From NCBI RefSeq assembly GCF_900116535.1, contig NZ_FPAU01000003.1:436403-500402 (forward strand): a DNA stretch of 64,000 nt, read 5' to 3'. Shown here in pieces: positions 58,521 through 64,000 of the stretch. Both the position numbers and the translations under genes were made by a program. The first letter of the stretch is position 1. Every line of letters begins with the position of its first letter. Below the pieces are notes generated by a model. That model was not told where the DNA came from. It did not search any database and saw only the letters and a program-made list of their open reading frames with translations. The stretch is from Kosakonia arachidis. GTDB taxonomy: Bacteria > Pseudomonadota > Gammaproteobacteria > Enterobacterales > Enterobacteriaceae.

Positions 58521-59165
58521 CTACTCTTTCTTTCCGTGCTCTTCTTCTTCCGGCACGGATTTGTTAGCCGTTAGCAGGAACGGCGATTGTTGCCAGCGAG
58601 TGCGTTTGCCTTGCAAAAGGGTACGCGTCAGCACGACGCCAATGGCCAGCGACAGCAGCAGCATCAGACGCAGAATATTCGTGGTGTTATCCACCTGACG
58701 GGCTTCTGTCGCCAGCGTGTGGGTATCCAGCGTCAGGCGCAGATAACCCAGCGGGCCGCTTTTCCCCTGAATGGGTTCGACAATTTGTTGATTGAAATAG
58801 CCGCCGGCTTTCTTGCCGTCGAGCGCCAGCCGATCGCGAACGTCAACGCTTTCGCCCGAACGTGCGATAAGATCGCCCTGCGCGTCATACACGCCGGCAT
58901 CGAGGATCCGGCTCCCTTCCGTAAGCTGGCGTAACACGACACCAATCCGTTTTTCGTCCGGTGTTTCGGTACGCATCAGTGGCGTAAGGTTGATCGTCAC
59001 CTGACGTGCCAGGGTTCTGGCCAGCTCTTCAAACTGTGGATTACGCTGGCGTTGATGGTTCTGGCTGAACCAGGACGCGCCCTGCATCAGAGCGACCAGC
59101 AATGCCAGACAGATGAGGACGATTACGGCGCGATGCAGCCGAAATTTAAGTTTTGCGCGTGCCAT
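58521..59165 (-). CDS. ytjB: Membrane-anchored SMP-family protein
   Basis: 214 residues, as E. coli YtjB (Smp). Membrane helix at about 14-34 (AVIVLICLALLVALMQGAS), periplasmic domain, second helix near 163-183 (TTNILRLMLLLSLAIGVVLT), charged tail ending EEEEHGKKE. Divergent from serB. Function unknown. Confidence 0.9.
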   Translation of the reverse strand: MARAKLKFRLHRAVIVLICLALLVALMQGASWFSQNHQRQRNPQFEELARTLARQVTINLTPLMRTETPDEKRIGVVLRQLTEGSRILDAGVYDAQGDLIARSGESVDVRDRLALDGKKAGGYFNQQIVEPIQGKSGPLGYLRLTLDTHTLATEARQVDNTTNILRLMLLLSLAIGVVLTRTLLQGKRTRWQQSPFLLTANKSVPEEEEHGKKE

Positions 59166-59283
59166 ATTCCACCTGTTGAAAATTTGAGGCTTAATGTTGC
59201 CAGAAGCGCTGGTTACAAGGTAGCCTCATGCGTTATTTTCCCCTCCGATGCTTTCTGGCGCGAATGTTTTTACAGGAGCTTTA

Positions 59284-60255
59284 ATGCTTAACAGTTTGAC
59301 CTGGTGCGATCTGCCCGACGATGTTTCTCAGTGGCCAGGGTTGCCGCTCTCTTTAAGTGGTGATGAGGTTATGCCTCTGGACTATCATGCTGGCCGAAGC
59401 GGCTGGCTCCTGTATGGTCGTCATCTCGATAAAACGCGCCTGACGACCTACCAGCGCAAACTGGGCGCGGCAATGGTGATTGTTGCGGCCTGGTGCGTCG
59501 AGGATTATCAGGTGATCCGCCTGGCGGGTTCATTAACGCCGCGCGCTTCGCGTCTGGCGCATGACGAAGGCATGGATGTTGCGCCGCTGGGTAAAATCCC
59601 GCATTTGCGCTCGCCAGGGCTGCTGGTGATGGATATGGATTCCACCGCGATTCAGATTGAGTGCATTGACGAGATTGCGAAGCTTGCCGGTACGGGTGAG
59701 ATGGTGGCGGAAGTGACCGAACGTGCGATGCGCGGCGAGCTTGATTTCACCGCCAGCCTACGCAGCCGCGTGGCAACGCTGAAAGGGGCGGATGCCAATA
59801 TCCTGATGCAGGTGCGCGAATCGTTGCCGCTGATGCCGGGTCTGGTGCAACTGGTGTTGAAGCTGGAGACGCTGGGCTGGAAAGTGGCGATTGCCTCCGG
59901 CGGCTTTACCTTCTTTGCGGATTACCTGCGCGACAAGCTGCACCTCACGGCGGCAGTAGCAAATGAGCTGGAGATCATGGACGGCAAATTCACCGGCCAG
60001 GTGCTGGGCGATATCGTCGATGCCCACTACAAAGCCAACACATTGAAAGCGCTGGCTGAGAAGTACGAGATTCCTGCCACACAAACCGTCGCCATTGGCG
60101 ATGGCGCGAATGACCTGCCAATGATCAAAGCCGCCGGGTTGGGTATCGCCTTCCACGCTAAACCCAAAGTGAATGAGAAAGCGGAAGTCTCCATTCGTCA
60201 CGCCGACCTGATGGGCGTATTTTGTATTCTTTCCGGCAGTATCAATAAGAAGTAG
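59284..60255 (+). CDS. serB: Phosphoserine phosphatase
   Basis: 323 residues from MLNSLTWCDLPDD (AGGAG upstream). N-terminal regulatory part, then a HAD domain: DMDSTAIQIECIDEIA, SGGFTFF, and GDGANDLPMIKAAGLG. Final step of L-serine synthesis. Followed by radA after 8 bases. Confidence 0.96.
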   Translation: MLNSLTWCDLPDDVSQWPGLPLSLSGDEVMPLDYHAGRSGWLLYGRHLDKTRLTTYQRKLGAAMVIVAAWCVEDYQVIRLAGSLTPRASRLAHDEGMDVAPLGKIPHLRSPGLLVMDMDSTAIQIECIDEIAKLAGTGEMVAEVTERAMRGELDFTASLRSRVATLKGADANILMQVRESLPLMPGLVQLVLKLETLGWKVAIASGGFTFFADYLRDKLHLTAAVANELEIMDGKFTGQVLGDIVDAHYKANTLKALAEKYEIPATQTVAIGDGANDLPMIKAAGLGIAFHAKPKVNEKAEVSIRHADLMGVFCILSGSINKK

Positions 60256-60263
60256 AGGTGATT

Positions 60264-61646
60264 GTGGCGAAAGCTCCCAAACGTGCGTTTGTCTGTAATG
60301 AATGCGGCGCGGATTATCCGCGCTGGCAGGGGCAGTGTAGCGCCTGCCAGGCATGGAACACCATTACTGAAATCCGTGTGGCCGCTTCGCCCACAGTGGC
60401 GCGTAATGAGCGTCTCTCCGGCTATGCCGGGAGCGCGGGCGTCCCGAAAGTGCAGAAACTTTCGGAAATCAGCCTGGAAGAGCTGCCGCGTTTTTCGACC
60501 GGTTTTAAAGAGTTTGACCGCGTGCTCGGCGGCGGCGTCGTGCCGGGAAGCGCCATTCTGATTGGTGGTAACCCGGGCGCGGGGAAGTCAACGTTGCTGT
60601 TGCAGACGCTGTGTAAGCTCTCTGAACAGATGAAAACCCTGTATGTCACCGGTGAAGAGTCGTTGCAACAGGTTGCGATGCGCGCCCATCGCCTGGGGCT
60701 GCCGACGGGCAACCTGAATATGCTTTCGGAAACCAGCATCGAGCAAATCTGCATGATTGCCGATGAAGAGCAACCCAAATTGATGGTGATCGACTCGATT
60801 CAGGTGATGCATATGGCGGACATTCAGTCGTCGCCCGGCAGCGTTGCGCAGGTGCGCGAGACGGCGGCCTATCTGACGCGTTTCGCAAAAACCCGCGGAG
60901 TGGCGATTGTTATGGTCGGCCATGTCACGAAAGATGGCTCGCTGGCGGGACCAAAAGTGCTGGAGCACTGTATCGATTGCTCAGTGCTGCTCGACGGCGA
61001 TGCCGATTCCCGTTTTCGCACCTTACGTAGCCACAAAAACCGCTTTGGTGCCGTAAATGAGCTGGGCGTGTTTGCAATGACTGAGCAGGGGCTGCGTGAA
61101 GTCAGTAACCCTTCGGCCATTTTTCTTAGCCGCGGAGATGAAGTGACCTCCGGCAGCTCTGTGATGGTGGTATGGGAAGGGACGCGCCCGCTACTGGTTG
61201 AGATCCAGGCGCTGGTGGATCACTCGATGATGTCGAACCCGCGCCGCGTGGCGGTTGGTCTGGAGCAGAACCGCCTGGCGATTCTGCTGGCGGTGTTGCA
61301 TCGCCACGGCGGCTTGCAGATGGCGGATCAGGACGTGTTCGTGAACGTTGTCGGTGGGGTAAAAGTGACCGAAACCAGTGCAGATTTGGCACTACTGCTG
61401 GCGATGGTTTCCAGCCTGCGCGACAGACCGCTGCCGCAGGACCTGGTGGTGTTTGGCGAAGTGGGGCTGGCCGGTGAGATCCGTCCAGTGCCGAGTGGTC
61501 AGGAGCGTATTTCCGAGGCGGCCAAGCACGGTTTCCGCCGCGCGATTGTTCCGGCGGCAAATGTGCCGAAAAGAGTGCCGGAAGGAATGCAGATTTTCGG
61601 CGTGAAGAAGCTCTCTGATGCGCTAAGCGTCTTTGACGACTTATAA
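60264..61646 (+). CDS. radA: DNA repair helicase-like protein RadA
   Basis: 460 residues from the second of two in-frame GTGs (60258 and 60264); GAGGTG fits the second, which gives E. coli's MAKAPKRAF start. Zinc finger CNECGADYPRWQGQCSAC, Walker A GGNPGAGKST, KNRFG, and a C-terminal Lon-like domain. Branch migration in recombination. Confidence 0.95.
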   Translation: MAKAPKRAFVCNECGADYPRWQGQCSACQAWNTITEIRVAASPTVARNERLSGYAGSAGVPKVQKLSEISLEELPRFSTGFKEFDRVLGGGVVPGSAILIGGNPGAGKSTLLLQTLCKLSEQMKTLYVTGEESLQQVAMRAHRLGLPTGNLNMLSETSIEQICMIADEEQPKLMVIDSIQVMHMADIQSSPGSVAQVRETAAYLTRFAKTRGVAIVMVGHVTKDGSLAGPKVLEHCIDCSVLLDGDADSRFRTLRSHKNRFGAVNELGVFAMTEQGLREVSNPSAIFLSRGDEVTSGSSVMVVWEGTRPLLVEIQALVDHSMMSNPRRVAVGLEQNRLAILLAVLHRHGGLQMADQDVFVNVVGGVKVTETSADLALLLAMVSSLRDRPLPQDLVVFGEVGLAGEIRPVPSGQERISEAAKHGFRRAIVPAANVPKRVPEGMQIFGVKKLSDALSVFDDL

Positions 61647-61675
61647 TTGGCTAAAGATTTTTGCAGGAGGCAACA

Positions 61676-62902
61676 ATGTCGTCATTTGATTATTTAAAAA
61701 CCGCTATTCGGCAGAAGGGCTGCACGTTACAACAAGTGGCAGATGCGAGCGGTATGACCAAAGGCTATTTAAGTCAACTGCTGAATGCGAAGATTAAAAG
61801 CCCGAGCGCGCAAAAGCTGGAGGCGTTGCACCGCTTCCTTGACCTTGAGTTTCCCCGACGGCAGAAAAATATTGGTGTGGTATTCGGTAAGTTTTATCCG
61901 CTGCATACCGGCCATATCTATTTGATCCAGCGCGCCTGTAGTCAGGTTGACGAATTGCACATTATTCTCGGCTACGACGAAACACGCGATCGCGAGCTGT
62001 TTGAAGACAGCGCGATGTCGCAGCAGCCGACGGTCAGCGATCGGCTACGCTGGCTGCTGCAAACCTTTAAGTATCAGAAAAATATTCGTATTCATGCTTT
62101 TAATGAAGAGGGCATGGAGCCGTATCCGCATGGCTGGGATGTCTGGAGTAAAGGCATCAAAGCGTTTATGACAGAGAAAGGCATCACGCCAAACTGGATC
62201 TACACTTCGGAAGAGGCTGATGCTCCTCAGTATCTGCAACATTTGGGGATTGAGGCCGTTCTGGTGGATCCGCAGCGTACGTTTATGAATATCAGCGGTT
62301 CGCAGATTCGCGAAAATCCATTCCGCTACTGGGATTATATTCCGACGGAAGTAAAACCTTTCTTTGTCCGCACGGTGGCTATTCTGGGCGGTGAATCCAG
62401 CGGTAAATCGACGCTGGTGAATAAACTCGCCAATATTTTTAATACGACCAGCGCGTGGGAATATGGCCGGGACTATGTATTTTCTCATCTTGGCGGCGAT
62501 GAAATTGCGCTGCAATATTCTGATTACGATAAAATTGCTTTAGGCCATGCGCAATATATCGATTTCGCGGTGAAATATGCGAATAAAGTGGCTTTTATCG
62601 ATACTGACTTTGTCACCACGCAGGCATTTTGCAAAAAATATGAGGGGCGTGAACATCCCTTCGTACAGGCGTTAATTGATGAATATCGCTTCGATTTAGT
62701 GATCCTGTTGGAAAATAATACACCGTGGGTGAATGATGGTTTAAGAAGTCTGGGCAGTTCGGTTGACCGGAAAGAGTTTCAGGATCTGTTGGTTTCCATG
62801 TTACAGGAGAACCATATTGATTTTGTCCGCGTCGAATCGGCTGATTATGATTCTCGGTTTCTGCAGTGTGTTGAGTTAGTTAAGAAATTGATGGGTGCAT
62901 AA
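61676..62902 (+). CDS. nadR: Trifunctional NAD regulator: repressor, NMN adenylyltransferase, ribosylnicotinamide kinase
   Basis: 408 residues from MSSFDYLKTAIRQKG with AGGAGG. N-terminal helix-turn-helix (CTLQQVADASGMTKGYLSQLLNAK), NMNAT domain with GKFYPLHTGHIYLI, and C-terminal kinase with Walker A GGESSGKST. Represses NAD synthesis genes and salvages nicotinamide riboside. Confidence 0.95.
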   Translation: MSSFDYLKTAIRQKGCTLQQVADASGMTKGYLSQLLNAKIKSPSAQKLEALHRFLDLEFPRRQKNIGVVFGKFYPLHTGHIYLIQRACSQVDELHIILGYDETRDRELFEDSAMSQQPTVSDRLRWLLQTFKYQKNIRIHAFNEEGMEPYPHGWDVWSKGIKAFMTEKGITPNWIYTSEEADAPQYLQHLGIEAVLVDPQRTFMNISGSQIRENPFRYWDYIPTEVKPFFVRTVAILGGESSGKSTLVNKLANIFNTTSAWEYGRDYVFSHLGGDEIALQYSDYDKIALGHAQYIDFAVKYANKVAFIDTDFVTTQAFCKKYEGREHPFVQALIDEYRFDLVILLENNTPWVNDGLRSLGSSVDRKEFQDLLVSMLQENHIDFVRVESADYDSRFLQCVELVKKLMGA

Positions 62903-63032
62903 GCGAAGCGTGCGTACAGTGCATTTTAAATATGCATTTCCGTAATGATCTGCATTGAATATAGCCACCTGGTGTTTCGCCGTAACCGGTGAGTTCTCTG
63001 TACGTTTCGGGGAAAGAGTGTTGGGTAAAGGG

Positions 63033-63064
63033 AAAAAGCGGATGGGAAATCCATCCGCTTTTTT
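63033..63064. terminator. Bidirectional terminator between nadR and ettA
   Basis: Stem AAAAGCGGATGG/CCATCCGCTTTT with a 5-nt loop, A run on one side and T run on the other, so it serves both convergent genes. The stretch 62903-63032 shows nothing else. Confidence 0.9.
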
Positions 63065-63072
63065 GATGATGC

Positions 63073-64000
63073 TTATTTAGCGATACGTTTGTATTTAATA
63101 CGTTTTGGCTCCAGCGCTTCAGCGCCAAGCGTACGTTTTTTATACTCTTCGTATTCGGTGAAGTTACCTTCGAAGAACTCGACTTTACCTTCATCCTGGT
63201 AATCCAGAATGTGAGTGGCGATACGGTCAAGGAACCAGCGGTCGTGCGAGATAACCATCGCGCAACCCGGGAATTCGAGCAGGGCGTTTTCCAGCGCGCG
63301 CAGCGTTTCGATATCCAGGTCGTTGGTTGGTTCATCAAGCAGCAACACGTTGCCGCCTACTTGTAGCAGCTTCGCCAGGTGCAGACGACCGCGCTCACCG
63401 CCTGAGAGTTCGCCCACGCGTTTACCTTGATCTGTGCCTTTAAAGTTAAAGCGACCAACATAAGCACGGCTCGGCATTTCGGTATTGCCGATACGCATGA
63501 TATCCAGTCCGCCGGAAACTTCTTCCCACACGGTTTTGCTGTTATCCATCGCGTCGCGGAACTGGTCAACCGAGGCCAGTTTCACGGTATCACCCAGGGT
63601 GATAGTGCCGCTATCCGGCTGCTCCTGACCGGACATCATACGGAACAGCGTCGATTTACCTGCGCCGTTTGGACCGATGATGCCGACAATTGCACCTTTC
63701 GGTACGGAGAAGGACAGATTGTCAATCAACTGGCGATCGCCATAGGATTTGCTGAGGTTGCTGACTTCAACCACTTTGTCTCCCAGGCGTGCTCCAGGCG
63801 GAATAAACAGTTCGTTGGTTTCGTTACGTTTCTGGTATTCCGTGTTGTTAAGTTCTTCAAAGCGCGCCAGACGGGCTTTGCCCTTTGACTGACGACCTTT
63901 CGCACCCTGACGAACCCACTCCAGCTCTTTCTCAATAGATTTACGGCGAGCCGCTTCCTGAGAGGCTTCCTGCGCCAGACGCTGATCTTTTTGTTCCAGC
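63073..64000 (-). CDS. ettA: Energy-dependent translational throttle A, 3' part (5' end outside window)
   Basis: The frame is open to the right edge; about 309 C-terminal residues are present of the usual 555. Visible: linker helices (RKSIEKELEWVRQGAKGRQS...), then the second ABC domain with Walker A GPNGAGKST, signature LSGGERGR, Walker B LLLDEPTNDLD and ISHDRWFLDRIATHIL. ABC-F protein that binds the ribosomal E site and gates translation by ATP/ADP ratio. Confidence 0.95.
   Translation of the reverse strand, partial: LEQKDQRLAQEASQEAARRKSIEKELEWVRQGAKGRQSKGKARLARFEELNNTEYQKRNETNELFIPPGARLGDKVVEVSNLSKSYGDRQLIDNLSFSVPKGAIVGIIGPNGAGKSTLFRMMSGQEQPDSGTITLGDTVKLASVDQFRDAMDNSKTVWEEVSGGLDIMRIGNTEMPSRAYVGRFNFKGTDQGKRVGELSGGERGRLHLAKLLQVGGNVLLLDEPTNDLDIETLRALENALLEFPGCAMVISHDRWFLDRIATHILDYQDEGKVEFFEGNFTEYEEYKKRTLGAEALEPKRIKYKRIAK

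Overview
The window is a piece of a chromosome from the family Enterobacteriaceae. Protein sequences and gene order match the Escherichia coli stretch running from yjiR through the leuQPV tRNAs and the deo operon to ettA. Several genes absent from that E. coli stretch, two ERIC elements and diverged intergenic regions point to a relative such as Enterobacter, Kosakonia or Klebsiella rather than E. coli. I see no prophage, insertion sequence, CRISPR array, plasmid or replication origin. Both ends cut genes: a siderophore receptor on the left and ettA on the right.

Left third (1-22 kb), the variable part: a TonB-dependent receptor; murQP for N-acetylmuramic acid use; the MocR regulator yjiR facing yjiS; a ClpP-like protein whose catalytic Asp is replaced by Asn; a fosA gene with an in-frame stop; a MarR/HlyD/DUF2955 efflux set; yjiM-yjiL-DUF3343 (predicted double-cubane anaerobic reductase, its ATPase activator and a small Cys-rich protein); yjiN; an AraC/LysE pair; and a LysR gene divergent from yjiHG plus an M20 amidohydrolase. 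The control region of that last operon holds a good NtrC-type enhancer and a plausible sigma-54 promoter, suggesting nitrogen-limitation control.

Middle (22-44 kb): yjiA-yjiX-btsT with readable BtsR and CRP sites, tsr with a sigma-28 promoter, a double-GNAT protein, opgB, yjjA, dnaC-dnaT, ohr/ohrR, yjjPB, an AT-rich island with yjjQ (broken by an in-frame TGA) and bglJ, a YbaK-domain protein, a lone PTS EIIC behind tandem operator-like palindromes, Fur-controlled fhuF, a diguanylate cyclase, yjjZ, three tRNA-Leu(CAG) genes and rsmC.

Right third (44-64 kb), conserved core: holD-rimI-yjjG, prfC, osmY, ytjA, yjjU-yjjV, the glycyl-radical pair yjjI/yjjW, deoCABD with a deoP2-like CRP/DeoR region, lplA, ytjB, serB-radA-nadR and the 3' part of ettA. 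REP/BIME hairpins lie between many of these genes. All functional statements are from reading the sequence and remembered family knowledge; no database search was run.
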